Part shown: positions 32,782 through 40,997 of the stretch, piece after piece
Layout: every line of letters starts with the position of its first letter
Position numbering within the stretch: the first letter of the stretch is position 1
Origin: an uncultured Bacteroidales bacterium
GTDB taxonomy: Bacteria; Bacteroidota; Bacteroidia; Bacteroidales; FEN-979
Assembly: GCA_903959905.1 (NCBI GenBank)
Contig: CAJBYO010000019.1
Span: 37,309-101,308 of the forward strand
DNA: 64,000 bases
Reading direction: 5' to 3'
Notes under the pieces: model-generated
The model's database searches: none
Seen by the model: only the letters and a program-made list of their open reading frames with translations
Told to the model about the DNA's origin: nothing
Made by a program: the position numbers and the translations under genes

Positions 32782-34113
32782 TTACCTTTTCGGAAAACTC
32801 CTGAAAACAACCAACAGGTAAATCACTACCCCGAAGACCCCAACACCCGAGATCATAAACATCGCCTTCGGCCCGATGGTGTACCACAACACCCCGGCCA
32901 GTGAACTTGCAAGGAGTGTGAATATGCTTGCCAAACTGTTGTAAAATCCGATGGCTGTGGCCGTATCCGCCTTGTCAGCCATGTTTGAGATCAGCGCCTT
33001 GGAGATTCCTTCCACACATGCCGCATAAATGCCGTACAGGAAAAACAGAACGCCGAAAAAAACCAGGGATGTGGCAAATCCCATGGCAAAATAGACGATG
33101 GCAAAGAGGAACAGCCCGAAAATCATGATGGTCCTGAGCCCGATACGGTCGGCCAGCACCCCTGCCGGGTAAGAAAACAGGGCATAAACCAGGTTGTAGA
33201 AAATGTACACCCCGATCATCATCGGATCAGAAAGGTTTTTGTCTTTCAGAGCCAGCAACAAAAATGCATCCGAACTGTTAAACAAGGTAAATACGAGTAA
33301 ACCTGCCACCAGGAACCGGAAGCCGGAGGACGCACGGGTCCAGTACCTGAGGTAGGAAAAGAAACCCGGATTTGCTGATGTGTTGATGTGTTGATTGGTT
33401 GATGTGGTGATTTGCTGATGTGCTGATGGCGTGCTGCCGTCCGCCTGTCCGCCTGTCCGCTTGTCCGCTTGTCCGCCCGTCCGCCTGTCCGCCTGTCCAC
33501 CCGTCCGCTTGTCCACTCGTCCGCCTGTCCGCTTGTCCGCCCGCTTATCCTTCAACAAAAACGTCAACCCAATGGCCACCAATCCCGGGAAGAACGCAAT
33601 AAAGAACATCCACTTATACTGCCCCGGGTAGAACCACAGGTAGATCAATGCCAGGATGGGGCCGATGGCTGCGCCGACGGTGTCCATCGACCGGTGAAAT
33701 CCGAAAACCTTGCCTTTGTGTTCGGGGGTGGTTTCGTCGCTCAACATGGCATCGCGGGCACTGGTGCGGATGCCCTTGCCAAACCTGTCCAGCGTTCGGG
33801 CAAAGAAAATCCACAGGGGAAAGGTGAGCAATGCCATCAGCGGTTTGGAGATGGCGCTGAGTGTGTAGCCTGCACGAACAAATGGAACCCTCTTCTGTTT
33901 GATATCCGACAGATGGCCAAAATAGCCTTTGCTCAGCCCGGCTGTCGCCTCAGCAACCCCTTCAAGAATCCCGATAAGCAAAATAGAAAAACCAATGGAT
34001 TTAAGATAAACCGGCATAATGGGGTAAAGCATCTCGCTGGCAACGTCGGTGAACAGGCTGACGAAGGAGACTAGAAGGACGGTTCGGGTGAGGATTTTGG
34101 GGTTGGAGGGCAT
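32782..34113 (-). CDS. MFS transporter with a repeat-encoded central loop
   Basis: A 443-residue 12-helix major facilitator protein. Signature segments: DVASEMLYPIMPVYL in helix 1, FGHLSDIKQKR in loop 2-3 and TLDRFGKGIRTSARDAM in helix 4. The substrate is unknown; the family includes efflux pumps. Residues ~191-249, the loop between helices 6 and 7, are encoded by octamer repeats and read (A-D-x-R-T-G-G-Q)n then HQQITTST/NQHINTSA. This hydrophilic insert lies where most MFS proteins have a cytoplasmic loop, so it is probably tolerated. Confidence 0.85.
   Translation of the reverse strand: MPSNPKILTRTVLLVSFVSLFTDVASEMLYPIMPVYLKSIGFSILLIGILEGVAEATAGLSKGYFGHLSDIKQKRVPFVRAGYTLSAISKPLMALLTFPLWIFFARTLDRFGKGIRTSARDAMLSDETTPEHKGKVFGFHRSMDTVGAAIGPILALIYLWFYPGQYKWMFFIAFFPGLVAIGLTFLLKDKRADKRTGGRVDKRTGGQADRRTGGQADKRTGGQADGSTPSAHQQITTSTNQHINTSANPGFFSYLRYWTRASSGFRFLVAGLLVFTLFNSSDAFLLLALKDKNLSDPMMIGVYIFYNLVYALFSYPAGVLADRIGLRTIMIFGLFLFAIVYFAMGFATSLVFFGVLFFLYGIYAACVEGISKALISNMADKADTATAIGFYNSLASIFTLLASSLAGVLWYTIGPKAMFMISGVGVFGVVIYLLVVFRSFPKR
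33367..33543. repeat. Octamer arrays inside the MFS coding sequence
   Basis: Two adjoining 8-bp arrays: TGATGTGN/TGATTGGT units (33374-33428) and GTCCGCYT/GTCCGCCT units (33431-33543). Three units make 24 bp, so they translate as 8-residue repeats without breaking the frame. The GCGGACAR family also lies outside genes at 11021, 15652 and 34128. Confidence 0.9.
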
Positions 34114-34127
34114 GGGATTTAGTTTAT

Positions 34128-34186
34128 TAGCGGACGGGCGGACGAGTGGACAAGCGGACAGGCGGACGAGCGGACAAGGGGGCAGG
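34128..34186. repeat. Octamer tandem repeat GCGGACAR
   Basis: Units GCGGACGG, GCGGACGA, GTGGACAA, GCGGACAG, GCGGACGA fill the gap between the MFS start and the end of the M1 peptidase gene. Confidence 0.85.
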
Positions 34187-34191
34187 TTTTG

Positions 34192-36570
34192 CTATTTAAC
34201 TGGTTCAGTACTTTTGAGGTATTCTTTCGCAACCCCACTCAACTTACTGTTCCAGTGCCTGCTTGCAACTTCAGCATATTTCATCGTTTCAGCATCTGCG
34301 TATTTCAGTTTTTTCAACAGGTTGAATGCGTTCATGCGGGTTTCAAATTCATATTTCGGGCCGCAGTAGGCAATAAGTTCGGGGCGGTATTCGGTTTTAT
34401 CATGAACCAGTGACACGGCAAGCCACATCATCCTGATGTTTTTTCCACGCCAGCCCTCCATGTCTTTGGTAAGGTCAAGGTAGTAATCAACACTTTTGGG
34501 GAAGGATGTGCATAACGCTTCAAGAGCATACTCAACGTTCAGGTAGCTTTCGTCGTACAGCATATCCTCCACCGTGCTGCGAAGCAGGTCAGGAACGGGA
34601 TCCAGTGCCAGGAGGGCGGCTTTGCGTACATTGGCATCCGTGTCAAGCAGTGCCTGTCTGAACAGTTCCACGGTTTCAGGTGAATGATCGGCCGCAACCT
34701 GGTGGATGATCTCCGACCTTGTCAGCCAGAAACGCTCTTTCTGGTATGCAGCAATCAGCGTTTCCTTCTTTTTTTCTATCGGCTCAGGCCGCAGTGCAAG
34801 CAGGGCATCATACCTGTCAATCATGTTATATGCTTTCAATGCCTGTGAAACGAGTCTGTCAAACGATTGGATAAAGGTGACCTTTTTGAGGATCTTCCTG
34901 TTGGGATCAAAAAGAAGGTAGTCTATTTTCTTCTTTTGCGGATTCGGGATGGATACCTCGGTGTACTCATTTTCGACCCATGAAATGTTTGAATCCCATG
35001 TTCCATCCGTGTACCGGACTTCAAACGTCACAGGCATCTTAAACAATCCGCTCACATCCGTTATTTTCTGTACCTGCCTAACTTTGAAAACGGTGCTCTC
35101 ATTTCCTGATGAATCCCTTGCAAGTGAATCAGTGACCAGGTATTCCGGCTCTCCGCCTCTCAATACCCACTCTTCAAAAAACCAGTTCCAGGGCTTTCCG
35201 GTTGCCAGGTAGGTACATTTAATGAAATCGGATGTTTCGGCATATCCGAAGGCGTTTTTTTTCAGGTACATGTTGACAGCGATCTGAAACCGGTCATCAC
35301 CCATGACATTCCTGAGCATGTCAAGCACCAGTGAGCCTTTCTGGTAAATTCGCTGCACACCGCCCTGGCTGCCGCCCACCGGGAAGTCATTCTTCCTGGC
35401 TGCTTCAAGTGCCGCGTGCATCTCATCATTGCGGATGTTCTGGTAATAGTCTTCACCGTAAATGCTCTTCTCAAAGATCTTGGCATAATAGGTTCCAAAA
35501 CTTTCTGTCAGCCATACATCCTTGTTGACAAGGTGGGCAATGCAATTCCCGAACCACTGGTGTGCAAGTTCGTGAGCGTTTACATTCACATAGTTCCTTT
35601 GCCACCATGCCCGCGGTGTGATCTGCATATAGTCACCGAATACAGTGCTGGTGGTTGTCTCCATGGCGCCATACATGTAGTCAATAACCGGGGCTTCCCG
35701 GTAAACCGGGTATGGGTAATCAAAGCCAAGTTCCTTTTCAAAGAAATCAAACATCTGTTCTGAATACATGTAGGTAGACCACACCCGGTCGGGCATGTCG
35801 GAATAGTACCAGAATTCAAGCGGTACGCCGCGTGATGATTTGGTGCTTGTGTAATTGTAATCGCCTATGACCAGTGATGTTGAGAAAAAAGGATGATCCT
35901 TTTTCATGGCGTAGTGCCAGGTTTTGGTTCCGTCGGTGTTTGGTGTCACGGCCATCCTCTCCCCGTTGGAAAATACCTTGTAAGCACTGTCAAAAGTGAT
36001 AAACAGGTCAACAGTAATGCGGCCTGTGATATAGGGGATCCAGCCGTTGGGGCGGTGCGCCCATATCTGCCTGCGTTTGCCGGCCTCTTCAGGTTTCCAG
36101 CCGATGAAATAGATCGGGCCGGCCTGGGGGGTGGAGGTATAGGTTATCAGGATTTTGGTTGCGGGGTACGGATCCTTCATCGTAGGAAATACGTTCGTGT
36201 ATCCTTCATCAATTACCAGGCTGTCATGTGCCTGGTGATATTTTACAGCGATACCATTCATGGTGACCGATGATACCTTCATCTCAGGTGTATTGAAAAC
36301 CAGGGAGTTTTTTTTGTTGGTATTCGGGGTGCTGGTAAACTCAGCCGTGCCGATTACCAGGTTTTTCTCCGGTTGAAAGCGAAGATGTGCGGTTAAATGT
36401 GTCAGTGTGAGCGGAAGCTCGGGTGGCAGTGCTGCCGGGTCGGCATAGTAGGGGATGGTTTTTGCCTGTGCGCTGAGGATGCAGGGGTTGACCAGGAAAA
36501 CCAAAGCCGGGAACACGATGCCAATGTATAAAATGAAATTACGTGTTTCTCTTACAAATAGTGATCCCAT
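34192..36570 (-). CDS. M1-family zinc aminopeptidase
   Basis: A 792-residue gluzincin with an N-terminal signal/anchor segment (ILYIGIVFPALVFLVNP). The active site is HELAHQWFG (His333, Glu334, His337) with the third zinc ligand Glu356 in WLTESFGTYY. The exopeptidase motif reads GAMET at 301-305 instead of the common GAMEN. The last ~200 residues are helical and repeat-like (HEAT-type), as in ERAP-like and cold-active M1 enzymes. It probably removes N-terminal residues from peptides in the periplasm. Confidence 0.9.
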   Translation of the reverse strand: MGSLFVRETRNFILYIGIVFPALVFLVNPCILSAQAKTIPYYADPAALPPELPLTLTHLTAHLRFQPEKNLVIGTAEFTSTPNTNKKNSLVFNTPEMKVSSVTMNGIAVKYHQAHDSLVIDEGYTNVFPTMKDPYPATKILITYTSTPQAGPIYFIGWKPEEAGKRRQIWAHRPNGWIPYITGRITVDLFITFDSAYKVFSNGERMAVTPNTDGTKTWHYAMKKDHPFFSTSLVIGDYNYTSTKSSRGVPLEFWYYSDMPDRVWSTYMYSEQMFDFFEKELGFDYPYPVYREAPVIDYMYGAMETTTSTVFGDYMQITPRAWWQRNYVNVNAHELAHQWFGNCIAHLVNKDVWLTESFGTYYAKIFEKSIYGEDYYQNIRNDEMHAALEAARKNDFPVGGSQGGVQRIYQKGSLVLDMLRNVMGDDRFQIAVNMYLKKNAFGYAETSDFIKCTYLATGKPWNWFFEEWVLRGGEPEYLVTDSLARDSSGNESTVFKVRQVQKITDVSGLFKMPVTFEVRYTDGTWDSNISWVENEYTEVSIPNPQKKKIDYLLFDPNRKILKKVTFIQSFDRLVSQALKAYNMIDRYDALLALRPEPIEKKKETLIAAYQKERFWLTRSEIIHQVAADHSPETVELFRQALLDTDANVRKAALLALDPVPDLLRSTVEDMLYDESYLNVEYALEALCTSFPKSVDYYLDLTKDMEGWRGKNIRMMWLAVSLVHDKTEYRPELIAYCGPKYEFETRMNAFNLLKKLKYADAETMKYAEVASRHWNSKLSGVAKEYLKSTEPVK

Positions 36571-36586
36571 AGATTCTTATTTTTAG

Positions 36587-36594
36587 TATGTTTG
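36587..36594 (+). promoter_or_regulatory. -7 box of the two-component operon
   Basis: TATGTTTG matches TAnnTTTG, 53 bases before the kinase start codon. No good -33 box. Confidence 0.35.
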
Positions 36595-36647
36595 CCTGTG
36601 CATCAGTTTACCCCCGGCCTGAGATGACTCAAAAGTAGTAAAAAACC

Positions 36648-38417
36648 ATGAAGATCGGCTCGCTTAGCGAAAAACTCATTCTTTACTTCGTCCTCCTGGG
36701 TATTGGCGCAATCATGATCGTTGGCGCCATCTCTTTTTACAGTACAAAAGAGGCGCTGATGAGCCGCACATTTGATCAGCTTACCTCACTCCGTATTGTA
36801 AAGAAGAACCAGATTGAGCAGTTTTATGCCGACCGCATGCGGGAAATTACCTTTCTGGCAGGGATCACCCCCGCCTCCTTATTTGGGGAGGGTCCAGGGG
36901 TGGGGTCAATTCTGCCTGGCCAGTACTATCGAGCATACTATTTGGTGGGCCAGGATCATGTAATTTCATCCGGATTAATCATTGGAACTCCTGGAAAAAC
37001 ACCGCCGGCCATCCCTCCGAAGCTCTTCCGCATACTCCGCGACTCTCTTGCGCAAAACCCGGTTGTCATCTTTGATGAATCCATTGATCCCTTAACCGGT
37101 GAGCCCTGCCAGTTTATGGCAACCCGGTTTACCGGGAAAGGTGCGGGAGAAAACCAAACCGGCGATATCCTTGTTCTTGCCATCTCCATGGAAGCCATTA
37201 ATGCCATCATGTTGAACAATGACCCGTTGAGCGGCATGGGGCTCAGTGGTGAAACCTATCTTGTTGGTCCCGATTTCCTCATGCGTTCAGCCTCCAGGTT
37301 CCAGGAAAAATCAATGCTGCGAACCGTGGTAAACACTTCGTCAGCAAAAGAGGCCCTGGCAGGCAAAACAGGATCTCTGATTACCAATGACTACCGCAAC
37401 ATCCTGGTGCTTTCATCCTATGAAAAGGTAAGGGTTCCCAATCTCAACTGGGCCATTCTGGCTGAGTTTGACGAGCAGGAGGCGATGGTGCCGATTTATG
37501 AAACGAGGACCCGGATTCTGCTGATCAGCATGATCATCATCGTGATCTTTTTTGGTTTTGTGCTGTTTATTTCGCGTCGCATTACGAAACCCCTGATCAG
37601 GCTCAAAGACGCTACAGTGAACCTGGGCGAAGGCCAGTATGATATTGATCTCCCGGTAACGACAGGTGATGAGATCGGGTTGCTTACCAGGTCATTCAAT
37701 GTGATGGCACGCCAGATCAAGGAGAAGACAACAGAACTTCAACAGGAGCGGTTCGGACGCATGCGGTCGGTGTTTGACGGGGAAGAGATGGAGCGGCAAC
37801 GCCTTTCACGCGAATTGCATGACGGTATCGGCCAGTCGCTCATTGCCATCAAACTCCGCCTTGAAAACCTGCTTTACCAGGATGGGAAAGACATTCGCAA
37901 CTCCATCCAGGAGCTGAAAAAGTATTTTGACCAGATCATTGATGAGGTCCGCCGCATCTCCAACAACCTCATGCCGTCGGTGCTGGAAGTGTTCAGCATC
38001 CCGATCGCTTTCCGCAACCTTTTTTCAGAAACGGAGGAGCACAGCGGCCTGCGCATTCATTTTGAGGCCAAAGGAGACTTTGACGACCTGGATAAAAAAA
38101 TCAAAACCTACATTTACCGGCTGACACAGGAGGCATTGAACAACATCGTGAAGCATGCCGAAGCCAAAGAAGTGTGGGTTTACCTTACAAGGGAGCCGGA
38201 TCAGCTGATCCTTGTGATCCGCGACAATGGCAAAGGCTTTACACCCGGCACAGCCATGAATGAGGGCGGAAACGGCATACACAACATGCGCGAGCGCGCA
38301 AGCCTGCTGCAGGGCCGCATTGAAATAAATTCGGTGCCCATGAAAGGCACCACCATCACACTGAATGTACCAATCACTTATGCTTATGTCAAAAATCAGG
38401 ATTTTCCTCGTGGATGA
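36648..38417 (+). CDS. Sensor histidine kinase with extracytoplasmic sensor, HAMP and HisKA_3
   Basis: A 589-residue membrane kinase. Helix 1 (LILYFVLLGIGAIMIVGAI), an extracytoplasmic sensor of the cache type (~residues 30-280), helix 2 (LISMIIIVIFFGFVLFI), HAMP (RRITKPLIRLKDATVNLGEGQY), a HisKA_3 dimerisation helix with the phospho-acceptor in RELHDGIGQSL, and an HATPase (NNIVKHAEAKEV, DNGKGFTPG, GNGIHNMRERA). It signals to the overlapping response regulator. At residues ~75-85 the DNA is GC-rich and repeat-like (see findings). The signal is unknown. Confidence 0.92.
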   Translation: MKIGSLSEKLILYFVLLGIGAIMIVGAISFYSTKEALMSRTFDQLTSLRIVKKNQIEQFYADRMREITFLAGITPASLFGEGPGVGSILPGQYYRAYYLVGQDHVISSGLIIGTPGKTPPAIPPKLFRILRDSLAQNPVVIFDESIDPLTGEPCQFMATRFTGKGAGENQTGDILVLAISMEAINAIMLNNDPLSGMGLSGETYLVGPDFLMRSASRFQEKSMLRTVVNTSSAKEALAGKTGSLITNDYRNILVLSSYEKVRVPNLNWAILAEFDEQEAMVPIYETRTRILLISMIIIVIFFGFVLFISRRITKPLIRLKDATVNLGEGQYDIDLPVTTGDEIGLLTRSFNVMARQIKEKTTELQQERFGRMRSVFDGEEMERQRLSRELHDGIGQSLIAIKLRLENLLYQDGKDIRNSIQELKKYFDQIIDEVRRISNNLMPSVLEVFSIPIAFRNLFSETEEHSGLRIHFEAKGDFDDLDKKIKTYIYRLTQEALNNIVKHAEAKEVWVYLTREPDQLILVIRDNGKGFTPGTAMNEGGNGIHNMRERASLLQGRIEINSVPMKGTTITLNVPITYAYVKNQDFPRG

Positions 38418-39045
38418 TCACCAGCTTGTACGCGACGGGATCAAAGCTTTATTAGTCAGTGCCGAAGATCTGGCAATCCTCGGGGAGGCCTCCTCCGGAA
38501 AGGAGTGCTTTGAAAAAATTGCCGTGGAGCCTCCCGACATTCTCATCCTTGACATCTCCCTGCCCGACACCAATGGCATTGAGATAACCAAAAGGGTAAC
38601 AGCCGAATACCCGGATACGCGGGTACTGATCCTGTCGATGTACACCAGCGAGGACTTTATCTTTAATTCTGTAAAGGCCGGGGCAAGGGGATACCTGCCT
38701 AAAAACACCTCCCGTGAGGAATTGCTGAGCGCCATCCATGCCATCCGCGACGGCGAGGAGTTCTTCTCCGATGCCATCTCCCGCATCATGCTGAAGAGCT
38801 ACGTTCGCAAAGCCAAAGAAGACGACATGTCGGCCGCCGGCGGCCCGATCCCGCTCACCACCCGCGAAATAGAGATACTCAAGCTCTTCGCCGAGGGTTT
38901 CATCAACAAGGAAATCAGCGACCAGCTTGATATCAGCATCCGTACCGTAGAGACCCATAAGAACCATATCATGAAAAAGCTGGAACTTAAATCTACGGTG
39001 GAACTGATCAAGTATGCGATCAGGAATAAGATCGTGGAGATTTAA
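38386..39045 (+). CDS. NarL/FixJ-family response regulator
   Basis: A 219-residue regulator. Receiver domain with VDDHQLVRDG (acidic pair), phospho-acceptor Asp in ILDISLPDTNG and Lys in GARGYLPKNTS. LuxR-type HTH at the C-terminus (PLTTREIEILKLFAEGFINKEIS, SIRTVETHKNHIMKKL). I use the ATG of MSKIRIFLVDD; it overlaps the kinase gene by 32 bp, which implies coupled translation. DNA targets are unknown. Confidence 0.93.
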   Translation: MSKIRIFLVDDHQLVRDGIKALLVSAEDLAILGEASSGKECFEKIAVEPPDILILDISLPDTNGIEITKRVTAEYPDTRVLILSMYTSEDFIFNSVKAGARGYLPKNTSREELLSAIHAIRDGEEFFSDAISRIMLKSYVRKAKEDDMSAAGGPIPLTTREIEILKLFAEGFINKEISDQLDISIRTVETHKNHIMKKLELKSTVELIKYAIRNKIVEI

Positions 39046-39100
39046 CATTATCTACCTCCCATAACGATAACGCTAACCACATTCATTAAACTTGCCTGCT

Positions 39101-39608
39101 ATGGAGTTGCCGAAATTTCACGAAACATTTAATCCCATTCTTGACATACTAAGCGATGGAAAAATAATCCAGCATCGTGAATTATTAAAAAAAGTTGTAG
39201 AAAAGTATTATTCCAATTTGCCTGTTGAGCTTCTGAAATTAAAAACGAATAGATGGAATAATAAATGAAGATAAATTAGGCCTTGATAAGATATATATAC
39301 AGGCTAAAAGATATGGAGAGAACAAAGTTAGAGAAAAGGATATAAGGAATTTTATTGGTGCAATGAGTGGCGATACGAACAAAGGTGTTTTTGTTACGAC
39401 TTCAGTTTTTGATGATTCTGCGATCAAAAAAGCACATGATGCTCATCATTCAATAATACTCATCGATGGAAACAAACTGGTTGATTTGATGTACCATTAT
39501 AATGTTGGTATCCAAATAAAAACAACCTATGAGGTGAAACAGTTAGATGTCGATTTTTTGAAGAACAATAATTATAAGGACTTCCAAAGCATAAGACAGT
39601 TTGAATAG
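39101..39608 (+). pseudogene. Mrr-type restriction endonuclease remnant
   Basis: The ATG at 39101 opens 55 codons (MELPKFHETFNPILDILSDG ... LLKLKTNRWNNK) that match the N-terminal winged-helix domain of Mrr proteins and stop at 39266. From about 39243, in another frame, RIDGIINEDKLGLDKIYIQA followed by KRYGENKVREKDIRNFIGAM matches the Mrr catalytic core (Q-A-K-R-Y) and runs to 39608 as a C-terminal part. About 120-150 residues between the two domains are missing and the frames differ, so one internal deletion with a frame change explains it. Mrr enzymes cut methylated DNA. The gene is dead unless programmed frameshifting is assumed, and the missing middle makes that unlikely. Confidence 0.75.
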
Positions 39609-40112
39609 CCACAATTCCAATTCGGATATAGAATTTACTTCCTACTTTTATGTTAAACCGACATTTGTAATTAAGAACCCTTTCAGGGCTCCGTAGGAGC
39701 CAGATATTGGTAGTCCATGCGCCCCCCTCTGGCCCAGGCGCACCGTAGGTGTGCAATTTATTACGGATGATAATCTCCGAAGATAATTTCGCACCTACGG
39801 CGCGAATAGCTCCGGTACATGGTCTTTCTACCCATATTTTGCTCCTACGGAGCGGAGGGGTCATTATCTTCACCGCTTGCGTTACCTCTATATCAAGGCA
39901 TATCCCTGTATCCTTACATTTACCGTCTCCCACTATGGATAGTAATCAATCAATTTGAAATTTCGGATTGCCATATACTTGTGCGTGGTATACGTAAGTC
40001 ACGTATAGCGTCTATTGGATTTACCTTATTAAAATTCAGTAGTTTACGGGATTGCACAGGAGTTGTGCCCGCCCTAACATTGCATGTGAAAACATTAACA
40101 ATTCATATAGCG
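39609..40112. other. 500-bp gene-free stretch holding the palindromic element
   Basis: The palindromic element fills 39684-39858. The rest, upstream of the porin gene, is AT-rich with an imperfect GCAC...GTGC inverted repeat near 40055-40070. I found no sigma-54 box or further gene. A long in-frame extension of the porin frame reaches back into the palindromic element but has no coding character. Confidence 0.6.
39684..39858. repeat. Nested palindromic element, complete copy A
   Basis: Outer arms GGCTCCGTAGGAGCC (39687-39701) and GCTCCTACGGAGCGG (39841-39855); inner arms GCGCACCGTAGGTGTGC (39738-39754) and CGCACCTACGGCGCG (39790-39804). The stretches next to the arms are also complementary (ATTGGTAG against CTACCCAT). 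Each arm is itself a palindrome. Full copies are here and at 58868, a half copy at 28001. It is either a fold-back mobile element (REP/MITE-like) or a structured RNA. Confidence 0.85.
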
Positions 40113-40940
40113 ATGATTAGGAAATTCTTTAAGGGAAAATCACTCCTGTTCACAGGACTGATGATGGTGCTTGCCACAGGCAGCTTTGCACAGCTCCAGG
40201 ATGAAAACAAAATGGACGAAAAGTCCGGCCCCCAGGCAACTTTCAGCGCGGGCGCTGATATTGTCAGCCGGTACATCTGGCGGGGCGCTGATTATGGGAA
40301 CTCTCCAGGGATTCAGCCCGCTGTGGCTTTTTCGGTAGGCGGTTTTAAAGCCGGATTCTGGGGTTCTTACGGACTGGGACAATATTCAAAGAAGGTCAAT
40401 GATTCAACAGTGGAGAACATGGGCCATTATGCCGAGTTCGACACGTATATATCTTATACCTGGAAGGGAGTGACCTTAATGGCTTACGACTACTTCTTCC
40501 CGAACCCGCTGAACCCCAACAGCGGGAACAAATTTTACAACTTTAAAAATGCAACGACCGGCCATACCCTGGAGATTTGCCTCTCGTGGGCCGGAACTGA
40601 GAAATTTCCCCTTCAACTCTATGCGGGCACATTCGTTTATGGCGCCGATAAAGGGAAAGATGCCGCCGGAACGTATGGTGCAGGCACCGATAACAACTTC
40701 TCCACCTATTTTGAAGCTGCTTATACATTTAACGTAAAGGGATTCGGCGTGAAACCGTTTGTAGGCGGCATCCCGTTCGGTTCGGCATGGTATGGCCCAT
40801 ATGGAGGCGTGACAAATGCGGGCCTCACTGTCTCAAAGTCAATTGCCATCTCAAAGGAATATTCACTGCCGGTATTCGGGTCGGTAATTACGAACCCGCA
40901 GGCGCAGAGTGTTTTCCTGGTGTTTGGGTTGTCACTTTAA
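40113..40940 (+). CDS. TorF-like outer-membrane porin beside the ammonium transporter
   Basis: A 275-residue protein with a signal peptide (SLLFTGLMMVLATGSFAQ) and a beta-barrel-like pattern of alternating aromatic strands. ATFSAGADIVSRYIWRGADY fits the N-terminal signature of the TorF/Gcw_chp putative porin family. I chose the ATG at 40113, directly before the signal peptide. It lies 57 bases before amt on the same strand, which suggests that it provides an outer-membrane route for ammonium or a nitrogen compound. Promoter not identified. Confidence 0.78.
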   Translation: MIRKFFKGKSLLFTGLMMVLATGSFAQLQDENKMDEKSGPQATFSAGADIVSRYIWRGADYGNSPGIQPAVAFSVGGFKAGFWGSYGLGQYSKKVNDSTVENMGHYAEFDTYISYTWKGVTLMAYDYFFPNPLNPNSGNKFYNFKNATTGHTLEICLSWAGTEKFPLQLYAGTFVYGADKGKDAAGTYGAGTDNNFSTYFEAAYTFNVKGFGVKPFVGGIPFGSAWYGPYGGVTNAGLTVSKSIAISKEYSLPVFGSVITNPQAQSVFLVFGLSL

Positions 40941-40997
40941 TTGGCGAAGTAGCGAAATCGAATTTAGATATAATTCAACTTAACTAAAATTATTATC

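Noticed and set aside
33420..34074. Plus-strand ORFs opposite the MFS gene
   Set aside because: They read through the antisense of the octamer repeat and of conserved transporter sequence, so they are shadows.
39819..40112. N-terminal extension of the porin gene from 39819
   Set aside because: It starts within the palindromic element and places ~98 unconserved residues before a clear signal peptide.
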